This document shows, piece after piece, positions 8,363 to 16,410 of a stretch of DNA of 37,881 nucleotides. Position numbers and translations under genes: made by a program. How positions within the stretch are numbered: position 1 is the stretch's first letter; every line of letters begins with the position of its first letter. The notes beneath the pieces are model-generated. The model was not told the DNA's origin and did not search any database. It saw only the letters and a list, made by a program, of their open reading frames with translations. This DNA is from an uncultured Bacilli bacterium (GTDB taxonomy: Bacteria > Bacillota_I > Bacilli_A > RF39 > UBA660), in assembly GCA_949025205.1 (NCBI GenBank), contig CARMXJ010000011.1, forward strand, positions 1 to 37,881. The letters run 5' to 3'.

Positions 8363-9031
8363 ATGAAATTAAAGAAAAAAGTAAAAGTGGTTTTGGTATT
8401 AGTATTGCTTGTTATGATTGGAGGTTCTTTTTATACGTTTAATCGTTGGTTTTTTACAAAATATAAAGATGTAGGAAAAAAAGCGGAAAATCAAAATGTT
8501 GAGAATAATAAAGAGAATGAAGAAAATATGTCAGATGACTCTACTAATAAAACAGAAGTGATAAAAGATACAAAACAAGAAGAAAATAATACAACATCTA
8601 AAGAAAATATTATAAAACAGAATGAAAAAAAGATAAGACCTTCTGAAATTTATTATTGTTCAGATGGAGATATATTAGAAGGGCAAGAATGTATTACGAA
8701 AATAGAGACTTCTGCAACTAAGATTGTGATGAATACTAATGATGAAAGAAAATACTTTCAAGTTATCATGGATATTAATGAAGATATTGCACCAATTATA
8801 AAAGAAGCTTGTGAAGAAGAAAATGGTATTTTTGAATTAATGGGGAGTAAAGGAGCTTGTAATTTTCCAATAGATGATGATGATTCCGAAAAGATTGTAG
8901 GATATTCTTGTATGGAGGGTTATACAAAAGAGGGAGATAGATGTATTAAAAAAGTAAGAATCCCTGCTAAAGTTCGTTATGGTTGTCAAGAAGGCTATAT
9001 ATTAGAAGGAGCTTATTGTGTTCAAAAATAA
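8363..9031 (+). CDS. Membrane-anchored protein with three Cys-x10-Cys repeats
   Basis: A basic N-terminus and hydrophobic segment (8-24) anchor the protein. Residues 40-90 are a low-complexity Asn/Lys/Glu linker. Three related modules follow, each Tyr-x-Cys, a Gly, Glu-Gly, then Cys exactly 10 residues after the first: Cys99/110, Cys183/194 and Cys208/219. Two more Cys lie in the middle domain near 155-170. The pattern (YGCQEGYILEGAYC) looks like a small disulfide-closed module outside the cell. An extended -10 (TGTTATACT, 8332-8340) and GGTGGAG precede the ATG. Family name unknown; an adhesion or surface role is inference. Confidence 0.75.
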   Translation: MKLKKKVKVVLVLVLLVMIGGSFYTFNRWFFTKYKDVGKKAENQNVENNKENEENMSDDSTNKTEVIKDTKQEENNTTSKENIIKQNEKKIRPSEIYYCSDGDILEGQECITKIETSATKIVMNTNDERKYFQVIMDINEDIAPIIKEACEEENGIFELMGSKGACNFPIDDDDSEKIVGYSCMEGYTKEGDRCIKKVRIPAKVRYGCQEGYILEGAYCVQK

Positions 9032-9060
9032 TTGTCAAAATTTTATATTTATCATAAAAT
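9032..9060 (+). promoter_or_regulatory. Promoter for the C39-like gene
   Basis: TTGTCA (9032-9037) and TAAAAT (9055-9060) with a 17-base spacer, beginning immediately after the stop codon of the Cys-repeat gene. Confidence 0.6.
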
Positions 9061-9075
9061 AAGAAAAGTGATTCT

Positions 9076-10074
9076 ATGAAGTGGTTTGTTGTAAGTTATT
9101 TAGGAATTTTATCTATTTGTGGTGTTTTCTTTATAGGAAATAAGAAAAGGAAGTATAATGAAAAAGTTTTATTGATAACTTTTTGTTTTTATAATGCCTT
9201 TTTTCTTTTGGGAATGGGTTTTCTTTATCACTCTATTTATGAAAAAAGATTTTTATTGCGGAAAGAATATCATAATATAATACTTACTCATTCGTATACA
9301 GAAGAGCAGTTTGCTACTTTGGATACTGCTTTTTTAGAAAATACCAAACAAGAAGTGGAAAAATTGGAAGAAAATATATTGTCTTTAGAATCTTTAAAAA
9401 CAGATATTACGAAAGAAACCGAAAAGTTAATGGCACAATATATTGTTCTTTCTAAATCATCTAATGTTTCGTATGGAACCAATGGTATTCTTTTTTTAAT
9501 TGATGGTTTTCCAACTTTTGACCAAAGAAAGAATTATCCTAATGGTTGTGAATCGATAGCATTGTATTTACTTCTTCAATATAATGGTGTTAATGTGTCT
9601 CCAGATACTATTGTAGAAACTTTAAAGAAAGGCGAAGAAGTACATGTGGAAAGAGATATAAAATATGGTGGAGACCCAGAAATTGAATTTGTTGGAGACC
9701 CTAAAAGTAAATCAGGGTATGGAGTTTATGAAAATCCTATTATCGATGTTGCTAACCAATTTAAAAGTGGCATTAAAAAGATAACAGGAACATCTCTTTC
9801 AGATGTTTTAAAAATTGTGGAATCAGGTAAGCCAGTACAAGTCTGGGCAAGTTCCTATCAAAGAACACCGACTCTTTGTAACACTTGGATACATAAGGCT
9901 TCTGGAAAAACTATTACATGGTATTGTAATTTTCATAGTTTGGTATTAATTGGTGCTACAAAAAATAAAGTCATTGTGTCGGACCCTCTTACAGGAACCT
10001 ATGTTAATTATGACCGCAATAAGTTTGAATATGCTTATGATTTTTATGGAAGGAGAGCCATTTATTATGAATAA
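9076..10074 (+). CDS. Membrane-bound C39-like cysteine peptidase
   Basis: Two hydrophobic segments (about 4-20 and 31-51) are followed by a coiled-coil-like stretch (75-125). A C39_2/papain-like peptidase domain spans about 140-332. The likely catalytic residues are Cys158 in NGCESIAL, His287 in NFHSLVLIG and Asp303 in SDPLTG, in the family order, so the domain looks active. It should act on the outer face of the membrane; the substrate is unknown. There is no ABC transporter here, so it is not an evident bacteriocin exporter. Its last 8 bases overlap the next gene, so the two are coupled. Confidence 0.8.
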   Translation: MKWFVVSYLGILSICGVFFIGNKKRKYNEKVLLITFCFYNAFFLLGMGFLYHSIYEKRFLLRKEYHNIILTHSYTEEQFATLDTAFLENTKQEVEKLEENILSLESLKTDITKETEKLMAQYIVLSKSSNVSYGTNGILFLIDGFPTFDQRKNYPNGCESIALYLLLQYNGVNVSPDTIVETLKKGEEVHVERDIKYGGDPEIEFVGDPKSKSGYGVYENPIIDVANQFKSGIKKITGTSLSDVLKIVESGKPVQVWASSYQRTPTLCNTWIHKASGKTITWYCNFHSLVLIGATKNKVIVSDPLTGTYVNYDRNKFEYAYDFYGRRAIYYE

Positions 10075-10381
10075 AAAAATGTGGATTTTGGGCACTTTCC
10101 AAATATTATTTATAGTAGCTGCTTGTTCTTTGTTTTGTTTTTCAAAAAAAGCAGAAAAAGAAATAGAAGTTTTAGAAAAAGCTAATAATGCTCTTTATGA
10201 TGTTTCTATTGGAGAAATAGATGATTTTATAAAATGGCAAAATCAGTACCAAGAAGAGGTAGAAGCACTTGAAAAAAGAAAAGAAGAATTAAATTTTATG
10301 AATGAAAATTTAGAAGAAGAAATAAAAGAGTTAGAAAGTGAAAAACAAGAGTGGTCGGAGAAAGTTGCAAAGTTTAATTAA
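10067..10381 (+). CDS. Small anchored coiled-coil protein, 104 aa
   Basis: ATG 10067 follows GGAAGGAGAG and overlaps the end of the peptidase gene by 8 bases. The frame is open further upstream, but that part lies inside the peptidase and has no ribosome binding site. Residues 5-24 are hydrophobic and contain IVAACS, which resembles a lipobox, so this may be a lipoprotein rather than a simple membrane anchor. Residues 28-104 are almost all charged helix with heptad-like Leu/Ile spacing, a likely coiled coil. Coupling suggests a partner or regulator of the C39-like peptidase, which has its own coiled-coil stretch; this is inference. Confidence 0.75.
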   Translation: MNKKMWILGTFQILFIVAACSLFCFSKKAEKEIEVLEKANNALYDVSIGEIDDFIKWQNQYQEEVEALEKRKEELNFMNENLEEEIKELESEKQEWSEKVAKFN

Positions 10382-10452
10382 AATCATGATAATTTGCTTG
10401 CTAGTTTAAAAAATTGTGGTAGTATAAGTAGATAGAAAAGAGGCATATGTTT

Positions 10453-11058
10453 ATGGGAAAAAGTTTAGAAATAGGAGATATTCTATGTGTTTATTTAAAA
10501 GATTTATATTTTTTTGATATATTTCCTATACAAGATGGAGAAGAATTTAATATAGAAAGATTTCAACCCGTATACCAAATAAGACCTATTTTTAATAATT
10601 CAAAATTGTCAGGTTCTCAGAAAATAAGTGAAGAATGGATAACTTTATTACGTTATGATGGAAATGATAGATTTATAGAATATTATACTGGAATGCCTAT
10701 TTTTGCATTGCCAACGGAAGTAGTATCTTTCAATGAGGTTTCAGATTATTTCCATTTATGTAATTTTTTAGTAGGACGCCCTTTATTTTTTGATAAAGAA
10801 AACACTATTTCTTTTGATAATGTGACAAAAAATAAAATTTTATTGCAACAAGAAAAGGCAGATAACATTTTTGGAGCAATAGATAGAGCACGGATTTATG
10901 TAGTTGAAAATTTTAATTTAAAAACAGATAATAAAAATGGAGAATTAGTTTGTTTTGATGCTCCATATGCTTATGAAGAAAATGCTGTTTATAATTTTAC
11001 GCATGGTTTAAGTTTAGCAAGAAAATTACAAATTAAAGAGGAAGAGAATGCAGAATAA
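10453..11058 (+). CDS. hypothetical protein, ~201 aa
   Basis: Not recognised. Soluble, acidic, no signal peptide. It begins GKSLEIGDILCVYLKDLYFFD, a beta-like stretch, and later has a region around RARIYVVENF. I chose ATG 10453 because AAAGAGG lies 9 bases before it; the in-frame ATG at 10447 is only 3 bases from that site. A hairpin terminator follows the stop. It lies between the C39-like pair and lysS but is not visibly tied to either. Confidence 0.7.
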   Translation: MGKSLEIGDILCVYLKDLYFFDIFPIQDGEEFNIERFQPVYQIRPIFNNSKLSGSQKISEEWITLLRYDGNDRFIEYYTGMPIFALPTEVVSFNEVSDYFHLCNFLVGRPLFFDKENTISFDNVTKNKILLQQEKADNIFGAIDRARIYVVENFNLKTDNKNGELVCFDAPYAYEENAVYNFTHGLSLARKLQIKEEENAE

Positions 11059-11075
11059 AATTTGCATTTTTTTTT
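11047..11075 (+). terminator. Intrinsic terminator
   Basis: AATGCA pairs with TGCATT around a 10-base loop and runs into nine or more T residues. It overlaps the proposed -35 box of lysS. Confidence 0.65.
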
Positions 11076-11090
11076 ATTTGTTTGTATACT
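11062..11090 (+). promoter_or_regulatory. lysS promoter
   Basis: TTGCAT (11062-11067) and TATACT (11085-11090) with a 17-base spacer made mostly of the terminator's T run. It ends 26 bases before the start codon. Confidence 0.55.
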
Positions 11091-11116
11091 AGATACAATT
11101 AAAGGAAGTGGGAAAA

Positions 11117-12580
11117 ATGGAAAGAACATTTACAGAACAAGAATTGGTTAGAAGAGAGAAATTAAAAAATATAAAAAATCCATATCCTGAGAAATACGAA
11201 ATTAATTATGAGTTGAAAGATGCAAGTGTGTTACCAGATGAAACAACAGGTGTACGTGTAGCAGGAAGAATTATTTTAATGCGTAAAATGGGAAAGATGT
11301 CCTTTTTAACGATTGGAGATTTAGAAGGAAAGATTCAAATTTCTATCAAAGTTGATATGGTTGGAGAAGAAGCGTACAATGAATTTAAAAATAATTTTGA
11401 TTTAGGAGATTTTATTGGAGTAGAAGGAGAAGTTTTTACTACCCATACGGGTGAAAAAACCATCAGGGCAAATTCTTTTACTTTTTTAGGAAAAGCTTTA
11501 AAACCGTTACCTGAGAAGTTTCATGGTTTAGAAGATATTGAAACCATTTATCGTAATCGTTATGTAGATTTAATTACGAATGATGAATCAAAAAATAAAT
11601 TTTTATTACGCAGTCGTTTGATTTGGGAGATTCGTGAGTTTTTACATAGTCTTGGGTATATTGAAATCGAAACCCCGATTTTAAATAATAAAGCAAGTGG
11701 CGCTACCGCAAAACCTTTTGTTACGCATCATAATGCTTTAGATATCGATTTGTATTTACGAATTGCTCCTGAAACGTATTTAAAAAGAGCAGTTGTTGGG
11801 GGATTTACGAAGGTTTTTGAAATTGCTAGATGTTTTCGTAATGAAGGAATGGATGCAACCCACCTTCAAGATTTTACTATGATTGAAGGATATGGTGCTT
11901 ACTTAAATTATGAAGATAATATGAAGCTTTTACGAGAAATGCTGCAAACGATTGTTCAAAATTTGTTTGGAACTTTACATATTCAAATTGGAGATAAAAT
12001 GGTGGATTTAAGTGGGGAATGGGAAGTTGCTACTTTCCGTGATTTAATATTGCGTTATTCTGCTATTGATATTGACATTTATAATACGAAAGAAGCCCTT
12101 TTAGCTAAAATAAAAGAAGATAAAATTGAAATTGATAGTGATGTACCACTAGAGAATTTAGGCTATGGAAATTTAGTAGACCAACTTTATAAAAAGGTAG
12201 CAAGACCTAATATAGTGGGACCTCTTTATATGATAAACCACCCAATTAGTTTATCTCCACTTGCACGTGCGAATGATGAAAATCCTACGATTACCGATCG
12301 TTTCCAACTTATTATTAATGGAGCAGAAATTATTAATGCTTATTCCGAATTGGTTGACCCTCGGGAACAAGAAAAAAGATTACTAAATCAAGCTGAATTA
12401 AAAGCACAAGGGGATGAAGAAGCTATGCCAATGGATTATGATTATATTGAAGCGATGGAATATGGAATGCCACCAATTTCTGGTTGGGGTATGGGAATTG
12501 ATAGACTAATGCAACTTTTAACAAATTCTGAGAATATTAAAGATTGTATTTTATTCCCATTAATGAAACCAAAGGACTAA
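11117..12580 (+). CDS. lysS: Lysyl-tRNA synthetase, class II
   Basis: Charges tRNA-Lys. It has an N-terminal OB-fold anticodon-binding domain (about 40-140: VRVAGRIILMRKMGKMSF) and a class II catalytic core. Motif 2 is CFRNEGMDATHLQDFTMIEG near 245, and motif 3 GMGIDRL lies near the end. The lysine-specific ARANDENPTITDRF and NGAEIINAYSEL stretches are present. At 487 residues it is normal length. The frame extends to a GTG at 11108, but that GTG is part of the ribosome binding site GGAAGTGGG, so ATG 11117 is the start. The next gene begins 16 bases on, without a terminator. Confidence 0.97.
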   Translation: MERTFTEQELVRREKLKNIKNPYPEKYEINYELKDASVLPDETTGVRVAGRIILMRKMGKMSFLTIGDLEGKIQISIKVDMVGEEAYNEFKNNFDLGDFIGVEGEVFTTHTGEKTIRANSFTFLGKALKPLPEKFHGLEDIETIYRNRYVDLITNDESKNKFLLRSRLIWEIREFLHSLGYIEIETPILNNKASGATAKPFVTHHNALDIDLYLRIAPETYLKRAVVGGFTKVFEIARCFRNEGMDATHLQDFTMIEGYGAYLNYEDNMKLLREMLQTIVQNLFGTLHIQIGDKMVDLSGEWEVATFRDLILRYSAIDIDIYNTKEALLAKIKEDKIEIDSDVPLENLGYGNLVDQLYKKVARPNIVGPLYMINHPISLSPLARANDENPTITDRFQLIINGAEIINAYSELVDPREQEKRLLNQAELKAQGDEEAMPMDYDYIEAMEYGMPPISGWGMGIDRLMQLLTNSENIKDCILFPLMKPKD

Positions 12581-12596
12581 AGTTTAAAGGTAAATT

Positions 12597-13064
12597 ATGA
12601 AAAAATCACAAAAGATAAAAATTTTCATAGGTTTATTCCTTCTAGTTTTTAATATCTCTGGAATATGTTCGAATTTTTTAGCTTATTTAAATATGAATAT
12701 TGAATCAAAAGAGGTTTTAATTACAGAGAATGTACAAAGATATTACAGAGATGGTGATGCATTATATACCTATTGGATCAAATATGACGACTATAATGGA
12801 GAAGTGGGTATATTATATACGGATAGTAACGGTAATAATCTAAAAAAGGGAGATATTACAATGGTATATAGAAATGTTAATAGTCCTTCTGCTGATAGCA
12901 GTGATAGTACACATGGATGGCATTTATCTTATGAGAGTGCAAGTAGATATGATTTATTAGGCACTATTATATTTTCAATACTGACAATTATAAATATAGT
13001 CTTTTTATATAACCTTTTAAAAAAAGTTATATTGCTTAGGAAAAAAGAGAAAGTTTCAAAATAA
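12597..13064 (+). CDS. DUF3592-like two-helix membrane protein
   Basis: The N-terminal helix is at about 9-30 and the C-terminal helix at about 122-142, with a ~90-residue extracytoplasmic domain between them. That domain (RYYRDGDALYTYWIKYDDYNG, then DITMVYRN) resembles DUF3592-type domains by pattern. AAAGG precedes the ATG. It begins 16 bases after lysS with no terminator between, so it is probably co-transcribed, though no functional link is apparent. Function unknown. Confidence 0.7.
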   Translation: MKKSQKIKIFIGLFLLVFNISGICSNFLAYLNMNIESKEVLITENVQRYYRDGDALYTYWIKYDDYNGEVGILYTDSNGNNLKKGDITMVYRNVNSPSADSSDSTHGWHLSYESASRYDLLGTIIFSILTIINIVFLYNLLKKVILLRKKEKVSK

Positions 13065-13161
13065 ATTTTAATATAGGCAAAAAAAATATGAAAGACTTCG
13101 TAGGTAGTAGGTATTAGTTAATGGAAGTAAACTAAATATTTTATATTAGGGGAGGAATAAA

Positions 13162-14025
13162 GTGATAGATTTTACAAATTGTGAGGAAAGACTAAATGGA
13201 TATAAGGGTTCTGAAAAAAAGAAAACTTTGCTTTATAATGGAAAACGATACTTGGTGAAATTTCCTGACCCTGTTCGTGAGAAAAATAAAGATATTTCTT
13301 ATATAAACAATGCCTTTTCAGAATATGTTGGGAGTCATATTTTTGAATTAGTAGGAATGAAAACACAGAAAACCATTTTGGGAACGTATACGTATAATAA
13401 AAAACAAAAAATAGTGTGTGCTTGTGAGGATTTTACGAGTCCTAATATCGTACTATACGAGTTTGAAAATTTGGCATTAAGTACCAATCCAGATAAGAAA
13501 ATCGACACTGAATTAACGGATATACTTTCTATTATTGATGAAATAAAGATGATTGATAAACAGACAATCAAAAACTTTTTTTGGGATATGTTTGTTGTAG
13601 ATGCTTTTATTGGAAATACCGATAGGCATAATGGAAATTGGGGATTTTTGTTAAATACAGAAAATTTGGAGATGCAACTCGCTCCTATTTTCGATTGTGG
13701 CTCTTGTTTAAATCCAATGTTGGAAGATGAAAAAATAGAAAAGTTTGAGGAATATGAAATAAAGAATTTAGCAATTAATTCTTATTCTTGTTTTAAAATT
13801 GATAATAAAAAGATAAATTCTTTGACTTATATTCAAACTATGAAAAATCTAGAATGTAACGATGCCTTAATGCGAATTATACCTAAAATAGAGATCGATA
13901 TGATTTTTGATTTTATTAACAATATTCCATGTATATCTTACGTGCGAAAGGAATTTTATAAAAAGATGCTTTCTATTCGCTATGAAAATTTAAAAAGTAT
14001 TTATAATCTATTACTGGATTCTTAA
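13162..14025 (+). CDS. Stand-alone HipA/CtkA-type kinase-like protein
   Basis: A HipA-C-like kinase fold. Lys33 in LVKFP is in place for ATP binding. The catalytic motif is DAFIGNTDRHNGNWGF, with Asp154 and Asn159, and the metal-binding Asp178 lies in FDCG. At 287 residues it is shorter than HipA (about 440) and lacks the HipA N-terminal subdomain, matching the short CtkA-like class. The start is GTG, preceded by a strong GGGGAGG. No HipB-like regulator is adjacent, so it is not an evident HipBA toxin-antitoxin pair. The substrate is unknown. A terminator follows at 14064. Confidence 0.8.
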   Translation: MIDFTNCEERLNGYKGSEKKKTLLYNGKRYLVKFPDPVREKNKDISYINNAFSEYVGSHIFELVGMKTQKTILGTYTYNKKQKIVCACEDFTSPNIVLYEFENLALSTNPDKKIDTELTDILSIIDEIKMIDKQTIKNFFWDMFVVDAFIGNTDRHNGNWGFLLNTENLEMQLAPIFDCGSCLNPMLEDEKIEKFEEYEIKNLAINSYSCFKIDNKKINSLTYIQTMKNLECNDALMRIIPKIEIDMIFDFINNIPCISYVRKEFYKKMLSIRYENLKSIYNLLLDS

Positions 14026-14063
14026 GTATTAAAATGAGATAAAAATTCATTTAGATTTCACAG

Positions 14064-14089
14064 AAAAGAGACATAAATCTCTTTTTTTT
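14064..14089 (+). terminator. Intrinsic terminator
   Basis: AAAAGAGA pairs with TCTCTTTT around CATAAA, with a T run beyond. It closes the kinase-like gene. Confidence 0.75.
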
Positions 14090-14130
14090 GTATTATTTTG
14101 TGATATAATTTTTGCTAGGAGGTAAGTAAT

Positions 14131-15564
14131 TTGAAAAAAATGAGAAATATGTTTGAAAAACATGATTTACTAAAAATTGTACTTTTGGGAATACTTGTTA
14201 CACTTGTACTTACATGGATTATTCCTTATGGTTATTTTTCTGGAAGTACTTTTACAAGTAGTGGTTTAGGAAGAGTGGGACTATCTGATCTTTTGTTGTC
14301 AGGCATTTTTAGTACTAATTTCTTTATGCAACAACTTTTGTTTGTTATTAGTGTTGGTATATTTTATGCTATTTTAACAAAAGTGAGTGGTTATAAAGCG
14401 CTTGTTTCTAAAATAGCTACTTTATTTAAAGGAAAGGAAAAAGTATTTGTTGTTGTCGCTTCTTTATGTGTGACACTTCTTACCACTTTTTTAGCACAAA
14501 CTTATGTAGTTGTGTTGTTTATTCCTTTTATTATTAACATAGCACATGGATTAAAATTTGATAAAATTACAGCATTTATGTGTTCTTTTGGCTCTATGCT
14601 TGTTGGTGTTTTGGGAGCTACTTATGGAACAGAAGGTTTTGTTTATTTTGTTAATTATTTAAACAATTATCAAAATGTTTCTTTAACGAATGAGATTGGT
14701 GTTCGTTTTGGTATTTTAGCATTCACTTTTGGTCTTTATAATTTCTTTATGATTCGTCATATGAATAAAACAATGCATGATAAGAAAAAAGAAGAATTAG
14801 AAGATATGTTTTCTTTAGAAGATAAAGATGTAAGAAAGGTTAAAGTTTGGCCGATGGCTTTGTTCTTTCTATTGCTTCTTGTGTTTGCTATTTTAGGATA
14901 TGTAAATTGGTCAGAAAATTTTGACATTACGATTTTTAACGATTTCCATACTTGGCTAACGGAATTAAAAATTGGAGATTATACGGTTATTAGTTATATT
15001 CTGGGGGCCAATGCAAAAGCGTTTGGAGCTTGGGATTTATACTGCATTACGGTAGTTATGGCAATTCTTTTGCTTTTGTCTATCGTGATTTACCGTGTAA
15101 AAATGGATGATGTATTAGAAAGTGTTATGGAAGGTATTAAAAAGATAATAAAACCAGTATTACTTCTTTTGCTTATTTATGTTATCTTTGTATTTATTTA
15201 CTGGTCTCCATTTACAATAACAATTTCCAATTGGATTTTAGGACTATCAGAAGGCTTTAATCCATTCTTAACTACTATTTCTGCAGCTATTTCTTCTTTA
15301 TTCCATATTGATTTTGGATATACAGGATTTGCTTTAGGAAGTGTAATGGTAAGTCAATTTGGTACTTCTTTTGATGTTGGATTCGTGATTTATGTTGCGA
15401 TTAATGGACTTGTTTCTTTTGTCGCTCCAACAAGTGCTATTCTTTTCCTTGGACTTTCTTATTTAGATATTCCTTATAAAAAATGGTTAAAGAGCATTTG
15501 GAAATTTGCATTAATTATGTTAGCAGTACTTCTTCTTATTTTTGTACTTTTAACCTTTATTTAA
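14131..15564 (+). CDS. YfcC/AbgT-like multi-pass membrane carrier
   Basis: About 12 hydrophobic segments over 477 residues. The start region (LTWIIPYGYFSG), a FISVGIFYAILTKVSGY-like helix pair and a helix hairpin near GATYGTEG resemble YfcC-type carriers of the ion transporter superfamily. Substrates of that group are poorly known (peptide- or dicarboxylate-like), so none is claimed. It begins with TTG at 14131, with AGGAGG 8 bases upstream; the in-frame ATG at 14140 is 17 bases from that site and less likely. An extended -10 (TGATATAAT, ending 14109) lies just upstream. A terminator follows. Confidence 0.7.
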   Translation: MKKMRNMFEKHDLLKIVLLGILVTLVLTWIIPYGYFSGSTFTSSGLGRVGLSDLLLSGIFSTNFFMQQLLFVISVGIFYAILTKVSGYKALVSKIATLFKGKEKVFVVVASLCVTLLTTFLAQTYVVVLFIPFIINIAHGLKFDKITAFMCSFGSMLVGVLGATYGTEGFVYFVNYLNNYQNVSLTNEIGVRFGILAFTFGLYNFFMIRHMNKTMHDKKKEELEDMFSLEDKDVRKVKVWPMALFFLLLLVFAILGYVNWSENFDITIFNDFHTWLTELKIGDYTVISYILGANAKAFGAWDLYCITVVMAILLLLSIVIYRVKMDDVLESVMEGIKKIIKPVLLLLLIYVIFVFIYWSPFTITISNWILGLSEGFNPFLTTISAAISSLFHIDFGYTGFALGSVMVSQFGTSFDVGFVIYVAINGLVSFVAPTSAILFLGLSYLDIPYKKWLKSIWKFALIMLAVLLLIFVLLTFI

Positions 15565-15572
15565 TTAGTTTG

Positions 15573-15599
15573 AAAGCTATTCATATGGGTAGTTTTTTT
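15573..15599 (+). terminator. Intrinsic terminator
   Basis: CTATTC pairs with GGGTAG (two G-U pairs), extended by A-T pairs past a bulged G, around ATAT, then seven T residues. Confidence 0.55.
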
Positions 15600-15612
15600 G
15601 TGTTTCAAGTTC

Positions 15613-15641
15613 TTGTTTTTTTGAAGTGCATAAATTATAAT
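15613..15641 (+). promoter_or_regulatory. Promoter for the gene at 15681
   Basis: TTGTTT (15613-15618) and TATAAT (15636-15641) with a 17-base spacer, 40 bases before the start codon. Confidence 0.6.
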
Positions 15642-15680
15642 AAAGATATAGAGTAGACCATCTTCTAGGGGGGATTTATT

Positions 15681-16355
15681 ATGGAGATAAAAGATGCTAC
15701 AACGTTTTCATTGTTAGAAAAATATATTGCTTTGAAAGATCGGAAATTAGATTGTTTTGAAGATATTATTATCAATGCTATTTATCCTTATTACCAAGAA
15801 TACCAATTGTTTTTCTTGGTGAAGAGAAAAGATTTTGATATTTCTCTTTTAGAACAAAAATATGTTGAAAAAATTCCAAATTCTATTTCCTCTATGCATA
15901 TAGTAAATGCAAACGAAGAAGGAAAATTTTATGTGAAACTCCATCAAGTAAAGGGGTGGAAAACAGTAACGCATCCTCTTTTAAAAGATGCTATTTATAT
16001 ACCTACTTATTTTGATGTTTGGAATCCTTTTCCTTTAGGTCTTGTGGAAGGATATGATTATATCAGAGTGTACCAAGATAAAGATGTAGATTTAGTTATT
16101 TTTCCTTCTAGAATAACAGAATGCTTTGGTATTGATACAACCTACAATCGAAATTTATTTCAATATGGCTTTTTTACAAGTCCAGAAAAGACTTGTGATA
16201 TATTAAGAGACAATATAAGAAATTTATCTTATCAATATTTAAGCAATGCAGAAACATATGATTTGTATGGAACAAATGAATATTTTAGATTATCTCATTA
16301 TTACGAAGAGCAAAAAGAAGAATTAAAGAGAATTTTAAAAAATAGAAAGAGTTAG
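15681..16355 (+). CDS. hypothetical protein, 224 aa
   Basis: Not recognised. A soluble protein without signal peptide, rich in Tyr, Phe and Asp. Recognisable stretches include YIPTYFDVWNPFPLG near 112-126 and FPSRITECFGIDTTYNRNLF near 151-170. The C-terminus is a charged helix. AGGGGGG precedes the ATG, with its own promoter upstream and a hairpin terminator downstream, so it is a single-gene transcript. No context points to a role. Confidence 0.75.
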   Translation: MEIKDATTFSLLEKYIALKDRKLDCFEDIIINAIYPYYQEYQLFFLVKRKDFDISLLEQKYVEKIPNSISSMHIVNANEEGKFYVKLHQVKGWKTVTHPLLKDAIYIPTYFDVWNPFPLGLVEGYDYIRVYQDKDVDLVIFPSRITECFGIDTTYNRNLFQYGFFTSPEKTCDILRDNIRNLSYQYLSNAETYDLYGTNEYFRLSHYYEEQKEELKRILKNRKS

Positions 16356-16383
16356 TTATACACATAGAACTCTTCTTTTTTTT
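16345..16383 (+). terminator. Intrinsic terminator
   Basis: AAGAGTT (16347-16353) pairs with AACTCTT (16368-16374) around a 14-base loop, followed by a long T run. The stop codon lies in the loop. Confidence 0.65.
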
Positions 16384-16402
16384 CTCATAAAATATTATGA
16401 GA
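16383..16402. promoter_or_regulatory. Perfect palindrome abutting the cysE start
   Basis: TCTCATAA (16383-16390) and TTATGAGA (16395-16402) form a perfect 8-bp inverted repeat around AATA. It ends at the first possible cysE ATG. It could be an operator or a leader hairpin affecting translation. No Cys T-box fits in the ~46 bases between the previous terminator stem and the gene. Confidence 0.5.
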
Positions 16403-16410
16403 TGATGTTT

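Noticed and set aside
13162..14025. HipBA toxin-antitoxin module
   Set aside because: No HipB-like helix-turn-helix gene is adjacent; the XRE genes at 4837 and 18911 are distant and have other likely targets.
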